This document shows, piece by piece, positions 24,567 through 36,754 of a stretch of 64,000 nt of DNA; within the stretch, counting starts at the first letter, position 1, and each line of letters opens with the position of its first letter. The translations under genes and the position numbers were made by a program. The DNA is taken from the NCBI RefSeq assembly GCF_016906535.1, contig NC_057371.1:2046001-2110000 (forward strand), read 5' to 3'. The DNA comes from Rhizoctonia solani. Lineage: Eukaryota; Basidiomycota; Agaricomycetes; Cantharellales; Ceratobasidiaceae. Under the pieces are notes generated by a model that worked only from the letters and a program-made list of their open reading frames with translations, was not told where the DNA came from and ran no database searches.

Positions 24567-25636
24567 AATGGAGCCGTAGCGGTGCTACCAGGATCTACGT
24601 TGGCAGGATAACCTCCGGATCAATAAACTGACGCCTCAAGGGCGCCGATAATGGTGATGAATGTGTGAGCCCAGCTCGGGGAGGGAAGGCATAGTTAGTC
24701 CGCGCCAGCGAACAGAGCAAAGGAAGGCAAAGTGTAAAGATAGATCTGCGTAGAGACTACCTCAATCCCCAGTATCGAGCTAGTTGACTATAGTGCTTGT
24801 ATCGAATGACGCTGTGGGATCAGTAGCGGGAGCTTCTGAGCATGGCAAGCACGCGATCGGGAGGGGAGGAAATCGGCCTGGGAGCTGCCAGCAAGGCACA
24901 CTATAAAGCTATATGGAATAGCCAACGCAGCAATGATATGTATGCGCGGGAAGCTCGGTACCAGGAGCCCTTTTCGTCGTTGTAAAGCAACAGTAGAAGA
25001 AAATTGGCAATGGTGCCGCAGTGAAGGAATGACGTGCAGGGAAAAGGAGGGAAGTTTAGTGGGCTGGAGTGAGGTCGGCCGGTCTATATGAAGGGAGGAA
25101 AACTGAAGAAGACCTGGTGAATGAAAGAAGTGTGCGATCAAAGCCAACCAGAAGAAACTAGGGCGTACCGGGCCGATCTGAGCTACCAAAAACAGGGTTA
25201 TATTCGACTAGTATGGGATCAGCCAGGATCGACCGCCGATTGTCTTTTGCCACGCATTGGAGGATCTCCATAGTTACGAGGGATGATGCTGTTTGATATA
25301 TGTGATAATACGACTTGCTTGTTGTATATATTGCGCATGTGTCCAATCCTGTCGCTGGCTTTGCCAACTTGAGTGACCAAGAGATCGTCGTGTGAGACCC
25401 GTGGTCAGTGTACATCAGGTGTGCCCATAATTGGCGGTTTCGCCTTGGCTATGGAGGTCAATGGTTCCCACGTTGAAATTGCGGGGAAAATGAATTTCAC
25501 ACTCATACGTGCACGGATATCAAACGCACGCAATCTATGAGCGATAAGATTAGATTAGATGTGAGAGCGTGATTCGTGAACCCCACATCCTAACCGCGTC
25601 GAGCCGTTGACCACGACGGGAACGCCGCCCCCGACA
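24567..25636. other. Divergent intergenic region, membrane protein / TOR
   Basis: About 1.07 kb holding the 5' end of the membrane-protein gene (first exon not resolved) and the TOR promoter. A 133-codon minus-strand frame at 24788-25189 is rich in His/Ser/Leu but has no recognisable domain. Confidence 0.45.
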
Positions 25637-28600
25637 ATGGAATCGGGCCTCCCGACTGCGCTAAATGAGATCTTCAATGGTCTGCGAAATATGTGGGTTT
25701 TTTCTGCCAGACCTTACGATGAGGACTGATATTGGCATAGCGATCCTGAGACGAGGGCTGTGGCAGGAACACAGTTGGCGGAATATGTAAGAATATTAGC
25801 CGCGTTATTATATTGGCTTAATTTCAGTAGGTTACAACAGCTGTAGGAGAAGAGCCCGACGACTATGATCGTCTCTGGAATGAGTATCTTATCCCATGCA
25901 TTACACGCCTCGCACAGACCTCAGAGCCAGACTGTTTTGGCGCACTGGTGGCCATAGGTATGTCGACATGCCAGTGAACCAATTAGAATATTCAATTCTC
26001 GGTTTATTCCAGATAACTTGGTCCAAATTCAGCTGGCCGAAGTCAACGAAATAGTTCGAACAATCTATACCGGTTCTATACACTTGTCAAAAACCTGCTC
26101 CCCAGACAACAAGCTGCCACATCCCTCGGCATCATCATCCGTCACGGTGGTGTAACGTTCGGCGATGCTCTGATCGACTTTGAAGTCGAGGCCGCCCTCA
26201 ACATGCTCAACCAGAACGAACGCAACCGCCAGTTCGCCCTTATGGTTCTCTCAGAACTCGCAAAAAATAGTCCAGGCAATTTTTATAAACACGTGGAGCT
26301 TGTTTTGCACCAGATATGGGTTCCTCTTAGGGATCCGAGGGTGAGCTATGGCTTGTAACAGTTGGGTATACTCCTGCGCTAATCGTATTTATCGTGCTTG
26401 CTAGTTCGAGGTCAAGCATGCAGCAGCAGCGCTCGTGGCAGTCTGCTTGGACATTCTGTTCACCCGAGATCCCGCGATCAGCTACCCTGTTGCCGAGCGA
26501 CTCTTGACGTAACACTCGACTCGCTCCGGGCCAATACGAACCCCGCCACTCTCATAGCTGGGATTTTTGTCTACAAAGAGCTACTCAAGCGCGGAGGCAT
26601 GGTAAGTTGTTGTTGTTTTGCTCTCAGCCAGTTTAGGTAAACGATCAACTGAATGGGTGCACGCGGTCCATCTTAGCTTCTACAAGACTCTTATCAAGGT
26701 TAGATAGTTGGCTTGATCCGGACGCTTGGGGCGCGCTAACGTGAAAACGGCGTTACATAGAGGCAAGCGGTAACATTCTGGCCCTTCGCCAGCATCGGGA
26801 TGGTATGGTTCGACGCTCGTGTATAGCCATCTTACCCGACTTGGCGGCATATGACTCGGACTTGTTCTCCTTTCAGCACATGCGCGGTGTTATCACCCAT
26901 TTGCTCGCCGTTACGGTCAAGCCTACCACCCCGGACGAACGCGGACTTGCTTTCAAGGTGATCGGGGCACTCGCTAAAGCGCTGCAAACAGGGATCATGT
27001 CCATGATGGATAAGATTGTCGAAAGAATCCATGAGGCGCTGACGGTTATGTGTAAGTGGCTTCAATGTTCTCAATGTTCTTAAATGAGTGTGCTTGGGTC
27101 GTCTGAACGATACTGAGTTTGGAAGCAATCTGTTTAGCTAAGCACTTTTACTGACGCTCGAATTTACTTTGGTAATATAGCAAGAAGACATCTCCCCCTG
27201 TCGATCCTGTGTTTGAATGCATCAAGAAATTGGCTAAAGCACTTGGTCCGCTGTTTGCGCGGCACGCTCAGACTTATTGGATGCATGTTCTCCATCCCTT
27301 GACCGAAGGGTTAAAGCGCGCCGTCGATGCAATAATCCACCATTGTATGGTGTTGGCATCGGATATCAAAGGCGCGTCAGACCCAGGACCACCAATGAAG
27401 AAAATGCTTATCCTGCCTACAGAACGTTTGCTGCAGCTATGACAATGACCTTGTGCCAGCGACGCTATGAGCCGCTTGGGTCTCCTGAAGCCAATACCGG
27501 GACTTCTCCAGTCGCTGATGTAAAGGTATGCCGAAGCATTTCTACTTTATAATCGAATCAGTGTTAAAAGTGAGATTCTTCAGGCCCAGATTGCTTTGCA
27601 TGGTTACGAACGAATCGCCTTGGCGTTACATGTCCTTGGGACATCCGATTTTGCGGGCGAGTATTGAATATCTCAATTAGTGCAATCTTTGTTCTCATTC
27701 CAACTCGTATAGGGCACAACTTGAGCGAGGTCGTTCGTGTTTGTATAATCCCGTATCTTGCGGAAGAGCACGCGATTGTTCGGCAAACTGCGGCACTCAC
27801 AGCATGCACGCTCATTGCTGTCGATCCCGTGTGCTTCCAAACCAGCGATTATTCAGTCGGCATCCTGATGAACATGTTGGAACGCCTGCTAACTCTTGCC
27901 GTCGCCGATCAAGGTTCGTCTTGGATCAACGAATAACCTGAACCCAACTAAAGCCACTTGAATATAGATCAAACCGTGCGTCGCACTGTTCTTGGTGCGC
28001 TGGACACGAGATTTGATCGCCACCTTGCCCATGTAAGTATAGCTTTGGTTGGTTTTACAGGTTGGGCTGAAACTGTGCTAGAACGATTGTATCCGATATC
28101 TATTCATAGCCGCCAACGACGAGACCTTTGTGAATCGCGAGTTGGCGGTGAAGCACATTGGACGATTGGCCGCGCTAAACCCGCCTATGTCATGCCTCTC
28201 TTGCGGAAAACAGTCATACAATTATTACACGAAGTCGAGTTTTCAATTGTTTCGTACGTGCCCTTGGAATCATAGTTTGTCATACCGACTGAAACCCCCC
28301 TCCCCCTCTTTAGTCGGCGCAAGGAAGAAAGTGCCAAACTCCTCACCGAATTGATTACGTCTACCGATACACTAATCACGCCGTACACCATTCCTATTCT
28401 CCGATGCATTCTCTCCCGCGCACAAGAAAAGAACACGATCGAAGTCGGGAGTGCACTCATGAGATGTCTGTGGGCGCTGGCCACAATTGGCGGAGAACAC
28501 ATCTCAGAATTCAAGTCCAAGATCATGGATCACGTCGTGCGCACGCTCTCTGACCCTCTTGCGGTGCGACAACGAAGGGCAGCCCTGGAGACTTTGGGTG

Positions 28601-31600
28601 CGCTCTGTTCTTCAACGGGGTATCTCGTCGACCCTGAATATGAACACCCGAAGCTTGTGGAGTTGATTACCAAGGTGCTGACTGGCGAAAAGAACCTCGA
28701 GACTAGGAGAGAAGCGATGAGGGTTGGTGTTTTAGGATTTTGTTTGTTACTTGGCGGTCGTTGACCTTTGAAAATAGGCGCTGGGAATCATTGGGGCTGT
28801 TGATCAATACAAACATGCGGTGGGCTGGAGAGTGGGCTCGTTTGAATCCTTGATTTATCGAATCAATTAGCACAATTTGGACTACGAGGATGATTCTAAC
28901 CAAGAGGCGACCGTTGCAAATCACATGGATCTTACCGCTGCTGCTGCAGATACCAACAAGGAAGAATACTCTTCGACAGTCGTATTTTCGTCGTTGGTCA
29001 ACATACTAAAAACGCCCAGTCTATCAAGCTCCACCAAGCTGCGATCGAAGCCATTATGTCCATATGCAAGACGCAAGGACTCAAGATCCTTGGATACCTA
29101 CCCCAGGTATGCATCAACGTGTTTCAGGAGGAGCTTCTCACTAGAACGCAATCTACAGGTCATGCCAGTCTTCTTCCATGTAATCCGAACGTCTCGATCT
29201 CAGGCGCAAGTTTATCACCTTCAGCAACTGGGTCTATTGGTCGGTATCCTAGGCCAGCATACTCGTACTTATCTTCCCAAAATCCTCGAGCTTGTTGGCG
29301 AACTTTGGGGACAATCACATATCCTCGAACCCTACATTGTTGCCTTGATCGAAAACCTTGCTCGAGGATTTGCAGCTGAATTTGATCAACACATCCCAGC
29401 TATAATTGGGCCAATGCTCAACATATTCGAACACGATTCACCCGAGAAACATCAAGCTGCGATAAGTAGAGCTCTTCAGGCTATTGTTGTGCTTGCGCCC
29501 GGAATAGACCCGGCTTTAGTTTTGCCCGCAATGTTGAGGACCGCAGAAAGGATTGATGCGCCCACAACGTTGAGGACGGCTGCTATCTCGGCCGTGTCGA
29601 GACTTGCGGAGAGATGTGACCTGTCTGATCATGCGTCAAGGAGTCAGTGTCTATTTCTATTTCTATCCTGGTGAAGTACACTTACCTTCGTTGTGGTCAG
29701 TTATCCACCCTCTGCTTCGTATACTCTCCAGCTCTGGGAACGATCGTAAGTTTCTCTGATTTAACCTTGGGAGTCTCTAAACTGAGAAACGTAGTTCGAC
29801 TCGCGGTAATGGATGCAATTTGCACCCTTATGCAAATATTTGGACATGACTTTGTGGTCCTTGTGCCTACTATCGAAAAGTGTCTGCAGACATATCGTAT
29901 TAGCCACCCTCCATTCAACAACCTCGCGCAAAAGATGCTCAAGAACATCCCCCTTCCTCCTTACATTCCTTCTGATTAGTGAGTTGGTGCAAATCTCGTA
30001 AAACGTTCGTTGGTCTTATAGTAGTTACAGTCTCAACGATCGTCTCGAACCTATTGCCGAGTCTGTCCAATTGGTCGTAAACCAACATCACTTGCGAGCT
30101 TCTTGGGACACTTCGCAGGTATCATCTACGGAGGACTGGCGAGAGTGGATCAGACGATTTGCGATTGAATGTCTGAAAGAATCTCCTTCCCATGCACTAC
30201 GATCGTGTAGAACTTTGGCCGATTCAGTATGCTATTTATTTATGCTTATCCTGGTTCGTGCAGTACTGACCAGTTTGCCAGTATCCTCCGTTGTTAAAGG
30301 ATCTATTTAGTATCAGTTTTTTTAGGTGAGTATCTTTCCCATTTCTTACATATTATATTAAATTACTTCCAGGTGTTATTTTTCTCTTTCCGAGGAACTC
30401 CGTGACGAGCTTGATAAGGTCCTTGAAGATGCTCTTGAAGATACGCGCAATCCCGCGGATGTGTGTCATATGATCCTTAATGCTGCAGAATTTATGGAGC
30501 ATGATGACAAGTTGGTTACTTGATATCCACCGACGCTATAATTGGCTGACATTTCCACCTAGGCCCCTGCCAATACCTCTCGTAACATTGTCCGAGTGTG
30601 CTCTACGTACCCATGCATTTGCGAAAGCCTTGCACTGGCGGGAGTTAGATTTCTTGAGCGGCGCAAGCGCATCCGGTTCTGTCATTGAGTCCTTGATCTT
30701 GATCAACACTCGATTAGGGCAATCAGATGCCGCATATGGTATACTCACGGTAATCAATTATTAGTTTTCAATCTCTCGAGACTGACTGGTGAACAAATCA
30801 GGCTGCGCGTGACCAACCAGATTTTGTCGAGCATGAGCAGTGGTATGAGCGTCTGGGAAAGGTATTGCTTTCAAATTACGCTTCAAAGCCGCCAACTCAC
30901 TGCAAGTTCACTGTAGTGGAGCGAAGCATATGCATTGTACAACCATCGTAAGGGCGAAGAAGCTGAATCTTCGAATACTATTCTTGGTAAAATGAGATGT
31001 CTCCATGCGCTCGGAGAGTGAGTTAATCTTGATTTATTTATCGTGCATACAACCAACCTTTCGTAGATGGAGACAATTAGAAGAACTAACGCGAAGGGAA
31101 TGGACAAACGCAACACACCATGTTAGGGGTAAAATTGCTCCTTTAGTAAGTCGTATCATGGAATACGAAAAGTCTATGCTAATATTGTGCCGCAGGCGAC
31201 AGCTGCAGCTTGGTTAGTATCAATTTTTTTCAAATTGTTCCTCGTATAAACTGAAAGGATTCATAGGTCACTTCAGAAGTGGGATTCTATGGTATGTGCC
31301 AAGGCAAACACCCCACCTAAACCAGCTAATTTTGTGCCAGTCGGAATATATCAGTACTTTAGACGAGAATACAGCAGACTGCGCATTCTATAAGGCTGTT
31401 CAAGCTGTACACCGCGACCGATTCCCAAGGGCTCAGGAATATGTTGATAAAGCACGCGAACTCCAGGACGAGGAGCTCACCGCTCTAGCAGAGCAGAACT
31501 ACGGGCGTTCATACAGGTAATCCAAAAATGAATCAGACAAATAGAACGCGTCTAACTAATTTCTCTTCAGTATGGTCCTACGAATGCAGATGCTTAGCGA

Positions 31601-34600
31601 GGTACGTACAATTACACTCCGTAATACTCTGCATTACCGACGTTTCGTACGGTTAGATCGAGGAGGTAAATCATCTACTTAGCCAAGTCTCCATGATCAC
31701 TCACAGTAGATTTAGATGATTAAATGGAAGATGTCAGCCGAGAATCCTCAAAGGCGGGATACTATTCAGAAAGTCTGGATGCATCGGTAAGCACAGGAAC
31801 AACTGCCGAGCGGGATGGCCTCATCAGTTATGTTTGACAGTTTGCAACAATGCCGCCCCGAAGTAGAAGTTTGGCAACGCATAGTCCAGTTACGCACCTT
31901 GGTATTGCTCCCAAAGCAAGATCCTACAATGTGGACCAAGTTTGCGAATCTCTGTCGCAAGAACGATCATCGTTTCCTTGCCGAGCGAACCTTCAACTCT
32001 CTCTTGGATGAAAGGTTCTGGAATTCATCGACCGGAGTAAGTATCTATTTATAATTGTGAGAACTATCATTAAAAAAGCTATAGGCCTCTGTAGCACCCC
32101 CTTCCGTCATTTACGCTCACCTGAAGTTCTTATGGAGTGGCGAGAATGATTTCAAACCTAAGACCCTTGAAGCCATGACGAGATTCATTAGGGACATGTC
32201 TCGAGATCTTGGACTTGACCCTGAAGATCCATATGCCCATATAGATGAACTCAATACCGAGCCACAGTTGAAAGACTTTAGTAAACTGCTGGCTAAATGC
32301 TACCTGAAGAGATCGCAGTGGATGATCGAGCTTGACCCTAATTGGGCGACTGTAAGTTTCTTGGGACATCACAAATGGGTTCACATCTGAAACCCTACAC
32401 AGTCCAAACCGGACATTATACTTAGTGGCTACGATCTTGCAACCAAGATTGCGCCGGATTGGTACAAGGGTAGGTCAAACTTGAAGGCCAGCTGATCATG
32501 TTGATTTATTTCTGCATAGCATGGTCGACATGGGCCGCAGCAAATCATGAAGTTATTTCTATAAATGAAACCCAAACAGACCTTCGCACCGAACAACTCT
32601 CCCCTACGGTGCTAGCATACATTCTAGGCGCTATGCAAGGTGGGGACATATCTTATCCCCAACTTCTAAGTTTAACTTTCGTAGGCTTTTTCCGAAGTAT
32701 CGAGCTGAGGCAGAAAACTAGCCTCCAAGACAGCCTCCGGCTGTTGGTGAGTTCGACTAATGATATGGTGTACTCCCTGCTGAAACACTCCACAGACCAT
32801 GTGGTTCAAATATGGTTCGCATACTGTAAGTACCGGGTTGTGTTGGGCTTTATTCGTGCTCCTGATCAAATGAATCAGGCGGTCGATAAAGACATGTCCG
32901 AGGGTATCTCAGCGCTTCCTGCCGATACCTGGCTCGAAGTAATTCCACAGGCAAGAAAGACAGATTCCGATGGAATTTTAAATTCATAATCTTGTGATAG
33001 ATCATTGCCAGGATTCAAACTTCAAGTACACGGATTCGACGGCTGATCAATAATCTACTCTTGGGGGTCGGACAGGCCCACCCACAAGCATTGATTTACC
33101 CGCTTTCGGTTGCGTCCCGGAGTACCAGCATAGCTCGAAAACAAGCCGCTGCTCTTATTCTCGATCGAATGAGAGGACAGTACAACACGCTAGTAGATGA
33201 AGCGTTGTCAATCAGCAACGAACTAATCCGAGTGGCAATTCTCTGGCCAGAAATGTGGCATGAAGGATTGGAGGAAGCTTCGAGATTGTACTTCACAGAG
33301 CGTGACCCTGAAGGCATGATAGCTGTCCTTGAACCATTGCATGCTCAGCTAGAAGGAGTAGGTTTTCGTGGGATACTATTAAACATATAGCTTACTTATT
33401 CATCTAGGGGGCAAGCACTACTCGCGAAAAGTCGTTCTTGCAAGCGTTTGGCGAACAGCTAGCCCAGGCCCGGGAACATACGCGGGCATATCAAGCTTAT
33501 GGAAATCTACGAGAGTTAACAGCGGCTTGGGAAGTGTACGTATTGCCATAAGACCTTGAGAGTTACCACCAAAACGATATTACTAGGTACTATGTTGTCT
33601 TCAAGCGGATTGAAAGGCAGCTGGCTGCAATGCCCGTGCTAGATCTACAATTCGCCAGCCCAATTCTAAAGAGAGCGCGCAATCTCCGTTTGGCCATTCC
33701 AGGTATGCCCATGCACATTTGTAATATTTTATTTGGTATAACTCATGCATTCATCACCAGGCTCTTATGCCGTTGGTCGTCCAGTAGTAACGATTGCAAG
33801 TTTCTCATCCAACCTCGCTATCATAGCTTCAAAACAACGCCCCAGGCGCATGACGATCTATGGTAGTGATGGACGAGAGTATCAGTTTGGTCTCAAGGGT
33901 AGGTTAGATATAGCTCTCATGTAGTCACTTATGCTAACCCATGGTTCAGGGCACGAAGATCTGCGACAAGACGAACGCGCAATGCAACTATTCGGGCTTG
34001 TTAATACTCTCCTTTCACAGGATCCCGACAGTTTCAAGCGCGCACTACACATTCAACGCTACCCCATTATACCACTTGCTCCGAATGTCGGCTTAATGGG
34101 ATGGGTTCAGCAGACTGAAACCCTCCACGTTCTCATCCGAGATTACCGCGGTCGGTCCTCACCCTGCAAGCTGCTTGCAGCAAACTGACATATTCTTAAT
34201 TCAGAAACTCGCAGAATTCTGTTGAATATTGAATACAGACTAATGCTACAGGTAAATATTATGGCTACACATCATGTATACCCATACTAATGCTTGAACT
34301 TAGATGGCACCTGACTACGAGTAAGGCTAGCAAAAAGATTGTTTTATTTTTGAATAACCAATCGCATCCCTCTAGATCACTCACCCTTATTCAAAAGGTC
34401 GAAGTATTCGAATACGCCCTAGACAACACAACCGGACAAGATCTGTATCGAATCTTGTGGCTGAAAAGCGTTAATTCCGAGGAGTGGTTGGATAGACGGA
34501 CCACATATACTCGTTCACTTGCAGTAACAAGTATGGTTGGGTATATCCTTGGGCTAGGTGATCGACACCCTTCAAATCTACTTATCCACCGCATTACTGG

Positions 34601-35557
34601 GAAAATTGTCCACGTCGATTTTGGTGATTGTTTCGAAGTAGCGTGAGTTCTTTATGCCTTCAGGTTTGGAATGGAGTTTAAACCTAAGCGGGTTCCCAGA
34701 ATGAATCGTGAGAAGTACCCAGAGAAAGTCCCTTTCCGACTAACTCGGATGCTGACAAAAGCTATGGAGGTGAGTCTCGGCGGCCGATAGGCACGATGCG
34801 TCATGCTCATAGTTTGAATAGGTCAGCGGAATTAAGGGTCAAGGCTCATACCGAAATACCTGCGTTATCACAATGGAGGTACTACGTAGGAACAAGGACT
34901 CACTGCTCGCTGTCCTGGAAGCATTCGTGTGGGACCCTTTGATTAACTGGAGGCTGATGCAACTAGCCGCTGCTGCTGCTGCCGCAGGCGCACCAAGTAG
35001 CGTGCGAGGTGGTCAGCTCCGAGTAGGACCTCTTCCTCCAGGGGCCAACAATGAGACAAATGCCGGCCAGAGGACAACCATTGGTGCACCTAGTATTCCG
35101 AATCGTCGAGTGAGAGCGGACGAGAATGTGAGTATTGGATTGTGTTCGACGGGCATGTGGGCTAACATATGATTTGATAGGATATATTTGATGGTTTGTG
35201 AAATATTTGCATGTCGAGAAATGTTACTGAAGAACGAAAATTCAGAACGCAGTGGAGACGTTGGCCCGAGACAGGAAAATCGAGACCAGCAAGCCTTGGC
35301 GGTCTACAATCGAGTTCGAGATAAACTTACTGGTAAGTCTACACAACGAGTAAATGATAGGCACTAACTCTTTCGAAAAAGGCCGTGACTTTCAAACAAA
35401 AGAGCCACTCCCTACCATGGATCAAGTGGTACGCCTCATTGAACAGGCAACATCTGTGAGTGGAGCAAACTTTTCCGCGTAGACGAATCCTAAACATATG
35501 GCCACATAGTACGAGAATCTGTGTCAAAGTTTCAGTGGGTGGTGTGCCTTTTGGTGA
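25637..35557 (+). CDS. TOR: Serine/threonine-protein kinase TOR (target of rapamycin)
   Basis: TOR is the catalytic subunit of TORC1/TORC2 that links nutrients to growth. Start [18 protein letters not shown] at 25637, matching the usual TOR N-terminus. HEAT repeats follow (landmarks: [61 protein letters not shown]), then the FAT region at about 30.4-33.0 kb. The FRB domain lies at about 33.2-33.6 kb ([19 protein letters not shown]). The kinase has [52 protein letters not shown] and [11 protein letters not shown]. After [16 protein letters not shown] and a poly-Ala insert (about 34966-34989), the FATC ends [15 protein letters not shown] (TGA 35555-35557). About 30 small introns. Single-base deficits are apparent near 26069-26073 and 29015-29017. 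Only one TOR is visible in this window; whether the genome has a second cannot be told. Confidence 0.95.
33181..33600 (+). other. FRB (FKBP12-rapamycin binding) domain of TOR
   Basis: The four-helix FRB domain lies just before the TOR kinase domain. It starts at [18 protein letters not shown] and continues through PLHAQLEG, an intron, then [19 protein letters not shown] and [15 protein letters not shown]. The Ser in EEASRLYF (codon 33280-33282) is the position whose substitution gives rapamycin resistance in yeast and human TOR. It is the normal Ser here, so rapamycin sensitivity is expected. Confidence 0.85.
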
Positions 35558-36351
35558 GTATTTTTGGCGAACTTAAACAATCGACCTCTCTAATTCGTTG
35601 TCTAACCAGGTAATTACTCGACCACAACCTTCATTATGTCTGCATTCGGGTCGAACCTTTTATTCATGATATCCAACAACAATTCGATTATCTCATCGCA
35701 TACGCTCAAGCTATTCCGATCGCTATCTATTTTGTTTTGGGTATTCTCATATGGTCCTTTTTTCTTCCTAATGATGGCTTTCCGTGAGCTTGCATATGTA
35801 TCCGGCTGTGCTGCATGCTCTCCCGATCTATTTTCTTTGTTATCTACTCATTAATCGAGGCACCTCTAATTATATCAACGACCAAGACGATGTCTAATAA
35901 TCGGGGGCCTTTCGCGCCACGCAAATGGAACGACCCAAGTTATATTGATTCAAAAATGTTCTTGGATTCATACGAGATGAAATAACCATAAGGGTGATGT
36001 TATACTTGTAACTGGTTGGAAAACATAGGGGACTCGAACAATTCAACTGTAACAAATAATTGGTAATACTTCAGCCATAAACTTGCCACTTGAGCACGGG
36101 TAAATTCCAATTATAGCCACATGTACTTCCTTGCAATCATGCTTCGTGGTATACCCACACATCAGTATCCTGTATTAAAGCTTGAATAGGGAAATATCAG
36201 AGACTCGAGTTTTCAGGATGTCTTAGTTTCAAGACAAAAAAATCATTGATGGAACAGGGTGGTAACAAAAGGTTTGGCCAATGGAGTGCATAACTCGAAC
36301 AAATAGTGTTAACTATCCCAGGATTAAGCCCCTTTCTTCCCTAACCATAAA
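35558..36351. other. Convergent intergenic region, TOR / CFEM gene
   Basis: About 790 bases between the 3' ends of TOR and the CFEM gene. AT-rich, presumably holding both 3' UTRs. A 72-codon frame at 35636-35854 is not recognisable as a gene. Confidence 0.5.
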
Positions 36352-36651
36352 CTAACAGTTATTGGCTTGCAAATTGAGAGCCTGCGCCATTTCGGCTGCG
36401 GTGCAAGTGGACTGGATGCAGGCACGTGCAGCGGATTGGAATGCTGTACTGGAGCACACACACGAGAGATTATCGCTAGAGGAAGTATCAGAAATCAAGG
36501 CCTCTTATCCCGTGGTTAGAGTGGTTTGCTCACTAGCTTCCACATCCGTTCGCTGCGGCTGCTTGGTCCGAACAAGTTTTCACGCAAGCAGGGACATCTT
36601 GAGCAAGGGCAAGAGCTGCAAGAGACACAAGAGCTGCATAACGAAGCGCAT
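36352..36651 (-). CDS. Small secreted CFEM-domain protein
   Basis: Fungal-specific eight-cysteine CFEM domain protein of about 80 residues; family members act as cell-surface haem-binding proteins, receptors or effectors. Start MRF at 36651, a hydrophobic signal (YAALVSLAALALAQ), then the CFEM: VPACVKTCSDQAAAANGCGS, intron of about 55-60 nt with gtgagc donor, then YDNLSCVCSSTAFQSAA, RACIQSTCTAAEMAQALNLQ and final ANNC before TAG (36352-36354). All eight cysteines and the Asp in the central C..SYD motif are present. One base must be restored near 36643 to join the start codon to the signal peptide; otherwise the frame has no ATG. No GPI signal follows the domain, so it is likely free and secreted. 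A good TATA box lies about 100 bases upstream. Confidence 0.85.
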
Positions 36652-36747
36652 AGTAGCCAATAGTAAAGATGTTAGAGCGGATGCTTGAGGAGTAAGAAGT
36701 CTTATTGGATGAGAGGTGATGGACGGGACGAGGTGAAGCTAGGAGCT

Positions 36748-36754
36748 TTTTATA
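36748..36754 (-). promoter_or_regulatory. TATA box of the CFEM gene
   Basis: On the minus strand the sequence reads gatataaaaagctcc, with TATAAAA about 100 bases before the CFEM start codon. The spacing suits a highly inducible fungal promoter. Confidence 0.5.

Noticed and set aside
24788..25189. 133-codon minus-strand frame between the membrane-protein gene and TOR
   Set aside because: No family signature, no clear exon partner, low-complexity His/Leu/Ser content; probably promoter or 5' UTR sequence.
25637..35557. Secondary-metabolite or mobile-element explanation for the many short frames in this stretch
   Set aside because: The short plus-strand frames are consecutive TOR exons separated by introns of about 50 nt; HEAT, FAT, FRB, kinase and FATC landmarks appear in the right order.
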